Positions 51,554 to 63,947 of a DNA stretch of 64,000 nt are shown piece after piece. Made by a program: the position numbers and the translations under genes. The notes below the pieces were generated by a model. The model was given only the letters and a program-made list of their open reading frames with translations, had not been told where the DNA came from and made no database searches. Each line of letters begins with the position of its first letter. Position 1 is the first letter of the stretch. The DNA is from Anoplolepis gracilipes. Taxonomy: Eukaryota; Arthropoda; Insecta; Hymenoptera; Formicidae. Location of the stretch: the NCBI RefSeq assembly GCF_047496725.1, contig NC_132976.1, positions 11,082,001 to 11,146,000 on the forward strand, written 5' to 3'.

Positions 51554-51557
51554 TCAC
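51554..51557 (-). CDS. PPxY membrane protein, last base of Arg codon and stop
   Basis: The acceptor CTTTTTCTGTTGCAG ends at 51,558. The following GTGA completes the Arg codon (AG+G) and gives TGA. The rest of this exon would be 3' UTR with AATAAA about 30 bases on. Confidence 0.5.
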
Positions 51558-54500
51558 CTGCAACAGAAAAAGATCGATTAAAAAAACCTGACTTTTAAGA
51601 ATTCACAAAAATGTCGTGCCATAAGTATTTAACAAATAATAGTATTTTTTTGATATGATTAATGAAACCGAGTATATAATCTCACAAAATAGTAGCCATA
51701 AAATAAAAATTAATGCATCAATATTTTAAATCAAAGACAATCAATTTTATTTTAATGACAAGAAAAAAATGTGTTTCATGTATAGATATCGTGACTGTTT
51801 TTTTTGCTATAAAACAACATTGATTATTCATATTCCAAGATGTTGATGCAACACTCAGGAATTTACGAGTGTTCTTACCTAGCGTATGGAGGTGGCGGTG
51901 TTAGCGTAGGAGAAACGATACTAATGGTCGTTGGGATAATTTGTCCTGAGGATAACGGCGGCGGTGTGCTACCATTGCTCAATCTGACTAATTGACTAGG
52001 ATTTAGCTTGATGGCATCATCATAGCTTGGTGGTGCGTCCGTCACCGCCTCGTAATCAGGCGGCTTCTGTCTCGACACGCCCGAAGGTTCTTCGATGGAA
52101 ATCACGTGGATCGGATCATCAATCTTTAAAAAAAAAATTATCGATTTACTTCGAATTTATTTCGAAATATTAACGATATATATAAATATATAACTTTGTG
52201 TGTAGAGAACTTTCCTACTTATATTCGAAATGTGAAAGTTCGTGAAAGTTTATCAGTCAACTCTTTAAGATTTTTTGATAACATATTATTTAACTCTGAT
52301 CGCTTACTACGTGATTGAAGAGATTATATTATATGTTTCACTAATTGATTTAAAAAATTTTGGAAAGATTGCTACAAAAAAGTAAGTATCAAATCAAAAC
52401 TTATATACTCATATGAACGCGTTCATTGTTTCGTACATGTATATGTAATAATTTATAATCTTCTTATAAGAATTAAAAAATCTTAAATTTCAGCAATATT
52501 ATAATTTTAATTTCAATACTATAATTATCATTTCAAGAATAAAATAATTATTTTGACTTTAAGAAGATTATAATTATCATTGATTTCAACATGTGTTATT
52601 TTCTATCCAACATTTTTTTTCCTCTCCATTAAAGAAAATTATTCTTAAATAACAAGAATATATTTTTTTTGGTTGAACTATATAAAATGTCTTAATCAAG
52701 CCAATTTTATTTATTTGTTTAACGCAATATAATCTCATTTCAAGGTTTACATTTTGAAAGTAAAGATATTGTCAAAATAAGAATATTCTTTTTTTCTGTG
52801 TAGTTTTATTAGATTAATGAGGCATTGCATCTTTCAATTTTCTTAAAACGGAATTAAAAGAATCTTTTATTATCTTATGACTCATATCTCGCAATTTAAC
52901 TTTGGAAATTTTATAGAGTTTTGTAACTAAAATGCAAAGTTTCTGCAAGTTTGCCATTGTATTTTTAGAATTTAGAATGCACTTCTCAGCTTCGAAGATT
53001 CAAGAAAACAGTATTTAATTTTAAGAATTCTCACACAATCACGTAAGTTAACAATCTTGAGAATTCTCTCTTTAAAGTCTTATATATATAACTTGAATTT
53101 AAACCCGTCGCGATTCAAAACATGCGTATACAAAAAAAGAACACATCGCACAGTTAATCATTATGGAAATATATCGTCGTCGGAGTCTATTTAAAGTATC
53201 CGGATCGACATGCCGGCCCCGCACAGTTCCCGCGATATTCTACGTGCCACGTTATAAGGATATTCACCCGGAAGTGCACATCGCGCTATATTCGTCGTAG
53301 GTCGTCTATAGATATCTATCTACGTATTTCCAGCTTTCTCTCTTCGGAAACATTGTGGCTGGTTTGAATGTAAGTCGCGAAAGGGCGCGCGCGAGATACA
53401 TATAGGGTGACGTACGAACGCGCGCGGTCGACGAAAATAAACGTGGCTATTTGTGGCGATAAAGAAAGCTTTGCTGGAAAATTGCATAATGAGCTTAAGT
53501 AGGAACGCGAGGTGAACGACTGACTCCGAGATGTGTCCGCACGAAATTCTTTCCTGGTAAAGGTTCTTCTCAATTATCGCTCACTAGTAAACACGAGCAT
53601 GACCTCGAAAATTCGGAGAATCGACCGATTACACTCTGCTTGTATTTAATCAGACATATCAAATAATATGAAAGTATCATTTCTTTCTTCGATGGTGCCA
53701 CATATATCACTTACGTCAAATGAATAGCGAGAATTATATGATGCCAAATATAAATCATCGCATCATATGTCGTCAGAATGTACACAATATTTGTGAAATA
53801 ATAATTAATTGATTTACGATTAAATTAAATAATAATTAAACTGATAACTTTTATTTTAAATTCATGTAAAAAATTCCTCAGATATACGTGTCTATAAAGA
53901 TTTGAAAATACACTAAAATTACATCATAATATTTATCATACATAATGATCGAATTTTTATTGTTCGAATTTATTTGAAAAATCCCAAATATAGTCATATC
54001 GACTTCTTTGTCTAGAAGTGGCCTCGCGATAAATCGTTATCTTAAAGGTTATCGCGTTTCAAGAAAATAAATTAATTCATTTAATTAATGTTTGAAAATA
54101 ACTTTCGTGTGTGTTGAATTTGAGAAATCCTTTGTAAAAATAGATAGTATTGCAAGATAACATATAGTGTAGTGAAGATAACTATAAGACCTAAGACACG
54201 ATGCCTTTGCTTAACACACATACAAAATGTCATGCGTTTTTTTATAAGCGAAAAATAAACGTGTATATGAAATTTAATTAACTATAATTAATAACATATG
54301 AAACCGGCAAGCAACAGCATTTTTCAACAAACACTTTTTAGAGTTCAAACTGTTGTTATCTTGCCTCGCAAACTTATTTCACGCTGCCAATTTAAAAACT
54401 GTTATTAAAATTGTAAAAAGAGTAGAACAGATATGTATCCAAGGATAAGGAATGATTAAAAATAGCTCGGTATTTGTTTCCGGATAAATCTTTTTACAAC

Positions 54501-56670
54501 AGTAATCGACAAAGATCGCTACGTTCTTTTTCATATAATCGACTTAATGTGCATTATATCTTCTTTTTTTTGCATAAATAAAACATCTCGAAACTAGATG
54601 TTCTTTCGATAAAAAATTCTTTGATCAACTCAGAGTCGAGTGTTTTCCTTGCCAAAGTATCAATAAGTTTTAAATTATTGAAAAAAAGACTTTTCGTAAT
54701 AAAAAATTTTAAGCGCGCAGTCAAATGGATAATAAAACTGCATTTTTATTCCACCTGGTAGAATTTACTGCCGGAATTTTAACTTAAGACTCTGTTACAA
54801 TATATGATGCAAAAAATTGAAAGGTTGCAATCAATATGACCTTCTTTGTTTTTTTTTAAGGAAAAATCGACTTTAAAATTATAATCGAAAAATCTTATTA
54901 AAATGACATCTAATAATTAAAGGACATTCTATATAATGTAACGAAAGGACGAATGAACAGATAAATATTTGAAAATGGACAGGTCGTTTATTTTACGTGG
55001 AGAACATTTGCCGACAATTTCTACGAAGAAAAATACTTTATGGATTTAAAATAGCAACGAACTAGAAAGGTAAGCAAGTGGAAAAAGAGAAACCGAGGCA
55101 GGCATTGCATAAAAATAAAGCAAAAAAAAAGTTAAAAATATTTATGATAATATCTTCCTTAGACCCGTTATGATCATTAATTATTGTCAATATTGTTTGA
55201 CGTTAAATATTAACGAGTATATAAAATTCACGCGCCAATGGACTGACAGTAGAAAATCTCCACTCGTCAGCATGTGTTGAAATTATTTTTAATGATTATG
55301 TCGATCGTATGATGAGATTGATTGCGCAATGGTATATGATTCATTCACGCCGACAGTACTTATTATTCTAGCAAAAATATTAACTTGCAAAGGAGAATGT
55401 TTCGAGGAAAGGAGAAGTTGTCTGTAATATTTCCGTTACTCGAAACCGAAAGGAGGAAATTATATAGTAGAATGATACAATCATGACTTTGCACCATTTT
55501 AGTTGACGTGACAGTAGTTTCACGACGAGGAGTTTTGCCTGCTTGAAATTTTTATGATATCCGCAAACATTCAGCGCATTTTGTCGGCGAAGAAACGCAC
55601 GACGAGGGCGTGTTTATCATACGTCAATGATTTATGAACGCGCCACGATATATTATCTGATACGTATGAAAATATACTCTCTTTTATCTTCCTTCTTGTA
55701 TCTCGGGTTTTATTCGAAGAGAAAAAGTATAAGCTATACACATATATACACATCGCGGACAGGGTATATTATTAAGCTTCTTCTTATTCTGCCCACCGCT
55801 AGTAATTGCGGCTTATACTGCTAGGCTAGGGTATATCTATAGATAATTCTTTTGTAGTCTATAATAGGGGGTTGACCCGGATCGATCTAAAAACGTTTTA
55901 GACCGATCCCCGGGGGCCTTCAACCGCACCGACGACCTGCATCTTTTCGAATCGCTAAGGAGGTTTTTATTGTATCAATATTTATCGTCACTCTCCTAAT
56001 ATCAATAATATTGAAATATCCAGCGAATAATATTAAAATATAAATATACGCAATGTATTGATAAGTAGAGTGTAGTATTTAACAGTAGTTGTTATCTTAT
56101 TTAAACGAAATATTACGTAAGTCACAAGAAATATATGTTAATAATATAAATGAAACATAAATATTTTAATGATAAGTATCAGTAAAAAATATCGCTCGCA
56201 AGTAAAGCTATACATTTTTTTAATCTTTTCTGAAAATAAACTTTTATTTTTACATCTAATTTAATCTTCTTTTCTACAAATCAAACATGTTTAAAGATTG
56301 TCTAGATTTTATTTGACATACATGATTTAAGAATGCGATTTAGCTTGAAAAGAAATTTAAATGATAATTATTACTACATCTCTTTTTTTATAAGTTTTTA
56401 TAAACTGAGTATCTAATGCAGTAAATTACAAAATAACACGAGAGCACTTTTTATATTATTGATTCCAATCCTACTCGAAATTATTTTGATAAATATAAAG
56501 AATTAATAAATTATTATTATCACTTAAGCACGTGCATATAAAACTTCACGTAGTAAAAAATAACTAATGAAGGCAGACTCGTAGAAAGGAAGATTAATAG
56601 TCTGAAAACCGGTAAGAAAGAAAAAAATAACGAGTTTGCGGTGTGTTTATGAGTGTGTGGGTGTGTATGT

Positions 56671-56701
<31 letters not shown>

Positions 56702-57077
56702 AATCACACCTACAATTTTTCGCTGACAATTTTTTTTTTTTCGAATTCGATTACGTCAAGCGTGAATTTCGTTCATGCAGACGAACAAATTCGCTATCTC
56801 TCCATAGATAGACAAATACGAAAGTTACCTGTGCCGTGATCGGATGGCTCGTGTGTTGCGTATGCGTGCTCGTCCTAGTTGGCGGTGCGTGCAGCCAACA
56901 ACACATTGCGGCGCAAATGAGGAGAGCCCCGGCAACTATGCAGGCGACACCGACGTAACGCACCGGCTCGACATAGTTCTCCGCCAAACCTAACCAGTTT
57001 ATGAGAGCTCCGACGCATAGGAGAACCATACCGTATCGGTACGGACGTTGCGATCTCCGAGATTCCTCTAAAGACAT
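51554..57077 (-). CDS. Small two-pass membrane protein with three PPxY motifs, family not recognised
   Basis: Minus-strand segments 57077-56829, 52123-51879 and 51557-51554 join in phase to give 165 residues plus stop. An N-terminal basic stretch (RRSQRPYRYG) precedes two hydrophobic segments, about residues 16-34 (GMVLLCVGALINWLG) and 40-62 (YVGVACIVAGALLICAAMCC). The tail is proline-rich with PPDY (104-107), PPSY (114-117) and PPPY (160-163). PPxY motifs bind WW domains, notably of Nedd4-family ubiquitin ligases, so an adaptor or trafficking role at membranes is plausible but inferred. The tail is probably cytosolic. The ATG lies two bases after an acceptor (TGCTTTTCAG), so a 5' UTR exon is upstream, possibly beyond the foldback element. 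I could not name an orthologue. Confidence 0.78.
51879..52123 (-). CDS. PPxY membrane protein, coding exon 2 (proline-rich tail)
   Basis: Encodes residues 84-164 plus two bases: IDDPIHVISIEEPSG, then KPPDYEAVTDAPPSYDDAI, a Ser/Thr/Pro stretch and LTPPPPYA. The donor GCTAG|GTAAGA at 51,879/51,878 interrupts the final Arg codon. If the intron is retained, the next codons are AGG TAA and the protein is unchanged. Confidence 0.8.
55869..55925. repeat. GC-rich imperfect hairpin
   Basis: The arms GGTTGACCCGGATCGATCTAAAA and the complement of TTTTAGACCGATCC...GGCCTTCAACC pair around a loop of a few bases, with a bulge of about seven bases in the longer arm. It stands out in AT-rich intron DNA. There is no coding frame. 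Confidence 0.75.
56652..56701. repeat. (GT)n microsatellite
   Basis: A GT-rich run of about 50 bases with a few TATG interruptions, in the intron of the membrane-protein gene. Confidence 0.9.
56829..57077 (-). CDS. PPxY membrane protein, coding exon 1 (both membrane segments)
   Basis: Encodes residues 1-83 in phase 0. The acceptor TGCTTTTCAG ends two bases before ATG (exon edge 57,079), and the donor CACAG|GTAACT lies at 56,829/56,828. The end of the exon is Thr/His-rich (PPTRTSTHTQHTSHPITAQ). Confidence 0.82.
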
Positions 57078-57093
57078 AGCTGAAAAGCATGGA

Positions 57094-57095
<2 letters not shown>

Positions 57096-57129
<34 letters not shown>
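57096..57129. repeat. (TA)n microsatellite
   Basis: A pure TA run of about 34 bases, starting some 15 bases upstream of the splice acceptor of the membrane-protein gene's first coding exon. Confidence 0.85.
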
Positions 57130-57133
<4 letters not shown>

Positions 57134-57650
57134 TATATACAAAATATTTATTACATATAAAAAATTCCTTTGTGCACGCATTTTGTAAAAATTATTCGCA
57201 AAAAAAGAATAAATATTATTAACAGGGCAAAACGTGTATTAAGATCATAAAGACAAATCGTTAAAAAAAAGTTATTTGTGTAATATCAAAAAAATCTCGA
57301 TTGTTTGGGCATTATTAAATAGCTCACATACAATAGATAAAAGAACGCCGCTATTCATCACTTCATTTGAAGATAATGACATTTATGAATATGAATTGGA
57401 TGGTTTCATTTAATATTGAATGATGTTAGTATGACAGTTGTCGAATGCTCGTGGTAGCCTACAAATCTAATAGCATGTAGGCAATATTTAATCGAAAGTT
57501 CCAATTATTCTACTACAGGTAGAATTGTAACCAAAATTACAAGTCAAAAATATAATTATTACGATTAAATTAAAATATAACTATTAAATATAATTATTAA
57601 AATATAACTATCCAAGTAAATTTTTATTATAAGATTTTAAATTCTAATGA

Positions 57651-60009
57651 TACACTCAAAAAAATGATCTTGCAACTTCAACAAAAATTTTCTAGGTGTA
57701 AAAAATTAAGGACAAGTATATTTGTGATTAATATTTGGCAATGGGATCTAAATTTTCTAGAGGTATTGCTAGAATATTGCTGCTATAAATTCTATATGTG
57801 ACAAATGTGACAAAACAATGTGTCTGTTGGCACGACATTTTATTAATTTTTAAAAAGTAATGGTAGTTCCAGTAGCACTTTTCATAGTTCTATAGTTCCT
57901 GATGATAAACATTAAAAAAAGTTCCGCATTTTTAATATCAAAAATATCGAAAATAAAAAATGACATGCTAAGTTCACGTTCCAGCACGGCACATCGTCTT
58001 TTAAAGTACAAGAAAACATCGAAAATCAAGATGTTTATTAAGAGTTCTCGTTAGTTCTATATCAATTCTACAATTATATATTACTTCAAGGCAAAATTCC
58101 AACAAATTACCAAAAAAATCAAAAATAAAGAATGACGCGCTAACTTCGCGAATTTAGCACGACACTCTTCTCTCTAAAGTACTAAAATTCGAATTAAAAA
58201 TTCTTATTTTTTACAAGAGTTCCCGATAGTTCTAATTGAGAGTCGCATATATATATAATTTCAGATCGATATTCCACTAATTAACTTTTAAACAGTTTTT
58301 GTTTTAATTGCGTATTACGACACTTAGTAAAAATGTGTCGTGCTGATGATTTTCGACAATTCTAACGATAGTTTTCGACAGTTCTGCAAGAGTTCTATGC
58401 ATTAAAATCAGTTTTAAACAGAGTCCCGATCATTATTTATTTTTAAAACAATTTTTAACAATTACGTCCAGCACGCCACTTAGTAAAAATGTATCGTGCT
58501 GATGATTTTCGGCAATTCTGACGATAGTTCTCGACAGGTCTGCAAGAGTTCTATGTATTAAAATCAGTTTTAAACAGAGTCCCGATCATTATTTATTTTT
58601 AAAACAATTTTTAACAATTACGTCCAGCACGCCACTTAGTAAAAAAGGTATCGTACTGATGATTTTCGGCAGTTCTGACGATAGTTCTCGACAGTACTGC
58701 AAGAGTTTTATGCATTAGAATTATTTTTAAAAAGAGTTTCCGTTATTATTTATTTTTTAATCAATTTGCGAAATTAGCACGATACTCTCCTCGCTAAAGT
58801 ACTAAAACGAAAATTGAAAATTATCATTTTTTACAAAAGTTCCCGATAATTCTAATTGAGATTTACATATATGTACAATTCCAAATCAATATTCCACTAA
58901 TTAATTTTTAAACAATTTTTAACAAAGAATGCATAGAACTCTTGCAGAACTGTCAAGAACTATCGTCCGAATTGATTAAAAAATAAATAATAACGGAAAC
59001 TCTTTTTAAAACTGATTTTAATGCATAGAACTCTTGCAGAACTGTCGAGAACTATCGTCAAAACTGCCGAAAATCATCAATACGATACATTTTTTACTAA
59101 GTGGCGTGCTGGACGTAATTGTTAAAAATTGTTTTAAAAATAAATAATGATCGGGACTCTGTTTAAAACTGATTTTAATACATAGAACTCTTGCAGACCT
59201 GTCGAGAACTATCGTCAGAATTGCCGAAAATCATCAGCATGACACATTTTTACTAAGTGGCGTGCTGGACGTAATTGTTAAAAATTGTTTTAAAAATAAA
59301 TAATGATCGGGACTCTGTTTAAAACTGATTTTAATGCATAGAACTCTTGCAGAACTGTCGAAAACTATCGTTAGAACTGCCGAAAATCATCAGCACGACA
59401 CATTTTTACTAAGTGTCGTAATACGCAATTAAAACAAAAACTGTTTAAAAGTTAATTGGTGGAATATCGATCTGAAATTATATATATATGCGACTCTCAA
59501 TTAAAACTATCGGGAACTCTTGTAAAAAATAAGAATTTTTAATTCGAATTTTAGTACTTTAGAGAGAAGAGTGTCGTGCTAAATTCGCGAAGTTAGCGCG
59601 CCATTCTTTATTTTTGATTTTTTTGGTAATTTGTTGGAATTTTGCCTTGAAATGATATATAATTGTAGAATTGGTATAGAACTAACGAGAACTCTTAATA
59701 AACATCTTGATTTTCGATGTTTTCTTGTACTTTAGAGGACGATGTGCCGTGCTGGAACGTGAAGTTAGCACGTCATTTTTTATTTTCGATATTAAAAATG
59801 CGGAATTTTTTTTAATGTTTATCATCAGGAACTATAGAATTATGAAAAGTTCTACTGGAACTACCATTACTTTTTAAAAATTAATAAAATGTCGTGCTAA
59901 CTTCACAGACACACAAACAACATTCTAACAGATATGAAACATAGCAGATAAATTTTAACTGAGACATCTAGAAATCTATCTACATTAGCAAAATATTTTT
60001 TTGAGTGTA
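57651..60009. mobile_element. Foldback (long inverted-repeat) DNA transposon, non-autonomous
   Basis: The two ends read TACACTCAAAAAAAT and its exact complement, with TA at both edges, consistent with a TA target-site duplication as in Tc1/mariner-type elements. The element is a near-complete inverted repeat: left arm about 57,651-58,765, right arm about 58,971-60,009. Similarity is very high from about 57,830 inward and weak in the outer 100-170 bases. A 205-base spacer (58,766-58,970) contains a further direct copy of left-arm sequence. Arms hold 156-base tandem units. There is no open frame of useful length, so any transposase is supplied elsewhere. It lies upstream of the first coding exon of the minus-strand gene, probably in its 5' UTR intron. 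Confidence 0.85.
58411..58722. repeat. Tandem 156-bp units inside the foldback left arm
   Basis: Two near-identical units start at GTTTTAAACAGAG (58,411 and 58,567). A diverged third begins near 58,723 and a partial one precedes 58,411. Each contains ATTACGTCCAGCACG and CGATAGTTCTCGACAG. Inverted copies make up the matching part of the right arm (about 59,000-59,400). Confidence 0.8.
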
Positions 60010-63000
60010 GAACACACACACGACGTAGAAATGATCGACGTCATTCAGCCCGATTCCACGATATTTAATACACAAATAGATCTCTTCTGATATCCCTCAT
60101 TCAATGATTTATATAAAGTTCAAGATTAAATATCGTTTCTAGTAAAGTATAAAACTCTCAAATTCATTCAAACTCATATATCTCTAAAGCCTGAATATCC
60201 GTTAAAAATTGGAGAGAGAAAGATTATCGAATATCTATATGATTAATAAGTAGTTCAATCGATAAGCGATCGATATATTTTACAAAATAACGGCAAATTA
60301 TTTCTGCACGAACGTATGTACACGCGTTTGTCATCTGAAACATGGGTCAACCGTGTCACGTTGAGTTTTATTGACGCAAATTGCAACTTTATTAAACAGC
60401 GTTTGTGCTCACAATATTGACGAAAGCAGAAAATGTTTGTTGCGAACATCTTGATAAAAGACACGCCACTTTCCAAAGTAGGCTATTTGTATAAAACTCC
60501 ATTACTCATTCGTCTTTGTGAATATCAGAAAAGGTGACAAGTATAACGTCAAGAATTAGGTGAGCGATAAATAATGTTTCTCTAAAATTAGTAAGCACAT
60601 TAACGGGCACATTTTGATACATTTTCGTCTTGTGGACATTTATTATTTTATTAGTATTCTGACATGTGTATATATATGTACAAAAACATTGACGATTAAG
60701 ACTGTTAAATATAGAAACAAGTGTACATCTTTAAAATTTAGTAAACTTATATTACTTGGTATAATAAAGTTAAACTCCCTTTCTAAGAGTAAAATATCAA
60801 TTAAAATGCATGAAACTTTTATTTAAAAAACAAGAGTACTCATCTCATGATATTCAGCAATTCCAGAACTACAGTAACATTATTTTAGTGTTGAAAATTA
60901 CTGTCACGTATCGATACTCGCCCATATCACAAAAATGCATCCAAATATATAAATGACAATCGTCGAGATAAAATTTTATTTGAATTCTCATCGCCGAATA
61001 AATAAGTTATTCAGGAAGCCAATTCATCAGCTGTGCTTATCATTCTTACATAATTCATCGGCTGAGAGACTATAAATATTCTTCGATTATCTACAAAGTA
61101 GGCTACAGGCAAACGATTATAACGCGCAGATAAGCTGTGTTGGTATTAGTGCAGAACGATCGATATTTGTCATATTTATATATTATTTTAGCAACAAACA
61201 TTATTCAATTATTAAGAGCGTTATTTCACTTATATGTTGCAAAAATGAAATATGAAAGCTTAGGTCTGAAGTGACGTACTCTGAAAAATAACATGAATAC
61301 CATAGATATCGCATCCATATAATTATTGCAGGCTAATTTCCTCTTAATGCACTTACGTTTGCATTAACGTCAATAACATTAATATTAATGTCGTTAAAAT
61401 TGTAAATTTGATAAACATGGATAATGCATTGATGCAATTTTAAAGCTGCCTGGTTACATGCAAATGAATTCAAACTATCTCTGTCAATTGAATTGGTTTT
61501 TATCGTTCCTTTTAAAAATCTTTCTTGCCATGCGTCAAAAGCTTTTAGTCTTAAAAACTACGCAAGTTTAATTAATATAACATACTGTATAATTAGTTTA
61601 CCGATGGACTCGTCCATGTTGTCAGTTATGAGAAATAATATGCCAATAACACAGCTGTTAGTCTTTCGACTAGCAAATTTTCTTGGCGACTAACATATCG
61701 CGCTACAGACCGTCGTATATAAAGCGACACGAATATAATAGAGAGAGAGATCGTTCAATTCGAGCCAAGATGTATGATTATACGATCCGTTTTCGAGCAT
61801 GTCATTGTGAAATCGTAAAGATAAAGTCTTATTTTCGAAACGTTATCATCCCTGATCAGCAGCGAGCTCTCGCCTTTAAACATGTGAAGAAGACGCCGTA
61901 AAATTGTCTCATCGCGGTGATACAGTTTTAAATGCATTACGTGTGCAACGAAGATACACGCATCAGCCAGACTTCGTATGCGTGCACAAACTAACGCAAT
62001 GACGCGGTCGCGAAATTAATTCCAATTTACATATATACTCGAAGCGACATCCAAGGACGTGACTTGTACTACGAACCTCCTCAAATGGCTAGACTACGTT
62101 CAATGAAGTGCAGGATATTGCTTAAACACAGCTTGTCCTGATGTACATACATATGCTATATCTCTTGTTTCTGTTAAGAACAGATTGTACTAACACAGGT
62201 AATGTTGCAATAGAAATGCTAAGGAAAGATTTCATAATCATCCAGAATATAGAGAAAATTAATCAAAAATTTGATTATAAGCTATGAATTATAGTAAAGG
62301 AAAAAGAAAAAATACAATTAAATCTTATTATTTTAAAGAAAAATAGATTTTTTATATTAATCGACGAATCTTATAAATGAAGAAGAACTGTATAATCAAG
62401 CAATAAGGCTTGCAACTTTGTTGCAAGAACAAAAAAAAAATGTTGCATACATATCATGTTGTCAACGATTTTTTGTTTCTTGCAAGTGTATTGATTTTTA
62501 ACCGCATAATATATGTAGTATAGTGAGAATATGCAGAGTATTCCAAGGCCATTGGAACATGCTTTAACGACACACACTAACATAAGTAATAAAACTAAGA
62601 ATATCGTTGCATTATACATGTAATAAATGTAACAAAAAAAAAAATTTTAAAGATGAAAGTGGTTTAAAGAATTACCACAAGCACAAGCAAGTAACAAAAT
62701 ATCTCTTATTTGAGCTTATAATTGCTATTTATTATTATATTTTATGCAGAAAGTATCAGAATTAAGTTAATGGAAAATTTATTTAAAAATGATTAAAAAA
62801 ATGTCATTAAAATATATTCGTAGTTCAAAAATTCTTTACGCATAATCTATTTCATATACGTTATCACACGTGTCATATTAATTGCAACATTACGTTATCA
62901 CAACAAATCTCTCATCATAACTCATTGTCATTCTCATTTTTACTGTAGATACGAAAATTGCATTTAAAAAGTCACTAACATATTAGTGGTTAGTGGTCTG

Positions 63001-63716
63001 TATTCTATCTAATACCTAAGCAGCACATAAATCCTTAAAAAACGTCAAGAAAAGACGACCTGAAAATCTTTTATCAGCTTTTAGATTTATTTTTAAGATA
63101 TCTTTTGGCCTTTTGTGCTATGTAATTTTGTTCAATTACATCTTTCAACTTTTTTTTGTCACACATAACTGCCTTAAAATATTACAATATTCTAAGACAG
63201 TATTAATTATAAGTAAGTTATATTAATTGCAATATTTCTAATTTTTTTATTTAAAACGTAGATTTGTGTTTATGCATATCGTAAGAGTGCGTGTTAATAT
63301 GTAGGAGAACATGGTGGAAATCGACATGCAACGGTTAGACAGGTTTTTTGCTATACACATATGATATCTGTTTCTCACTTGTATATGTGATACAGTTGCC
63401 TTGCTATTTTTGAAGTAAACCGGTTTGTGATTTCAAAGCAGGAAGAACGGTTAGCCGTGAATATTATATATTTTACTCGGAATCATCAAATGTAGCTTTA
63501 AATTTAGAAAATATTATGTCATATGCGACTTAATAAATTTTGCTTAATTTAATTCATATTTATATCATTGTTTTTATATATTCGTCGTTTATTTATATAT
63601 TCGTCTTGACTATATAACTGTTACTTTTTTCTTAAAATTCCAGTCTAACAGTTCTAATTGTACTTTGAGAGTGAAATTTCTATTCCGAGATTGAATTTAA
63701 ATATATATTTTCTCTC
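60010..63716. other. AT-rich stretch without supported genes
   Basis: No exon or RNA gene is evident. If the minus-strand gene has its 5' UTR exon and promoter within the window they should lie here, but I cannot place them. Small frames (60,255-60,476, 61,493-61,901, 62,371-62,619) have no domain character. Confidence 0.55.
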
Positions 63717-63739
63717 CTCTATTAATTTTTGTTAATTAC

Positions 63740-63947
63740 TAATAATAATGGCAGTAGAGAGCAAAGTATATATTGCAAAAATTTATGATGTAACTAAAGA
63801 TAATATAAATCTAAGAATATAATAAAAATTTAGATATAGTGAAATAAATAATTTATTACAAATTTATTAAATCAATTGATATATTAGCTTCAGTTATATC
63901 ATAAATTTTTGCAATATATACTTTGCTCTCTACTGCCATTATTATTA
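63740..63947. mobile_element. Short inverted-repeat element (MITE-like)
   Basis: The arms at 63,740-63,789 and 63,898-63,947 are exact reverse complements over 50 bases, each containing GGCAGTAGAGAGCAAAG. Pairing continues imperfectly inward (GTAACTAAAGATAATAT against ATAACTGAAGCTAATAT) and weakly outward to about 63,717 and 63,969. The 108-base centre is AT-rich and non-coding. Perfect arms suggest a young insertion. The target duplication and family are undetermined. Confidence 0.75.

Larger units (their letters stand above)
52124..56828 (-). other. Intron of the PPxY membrane-protein gene (4.7 kb)
   Basis: GTAACT to TTTTTTTAAAG on the minus strand. Mostly AT-rich. It contains a GT microsatellite (56,652-56,701), a GC-rich hairpin (55,869-55,925) and a GC-richer patch at 53,160-53,560. 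No exon with matching phase is evident. Confidence 0.65.

Noticed and set aside
58300..59400. Regular repeats resembling an array
   Set aside because: The 156-base units are contiguous tandem copies within a foldback element in a eukaryotic genome; there are no short repeats with unique spacers, so this is not CRISPR.
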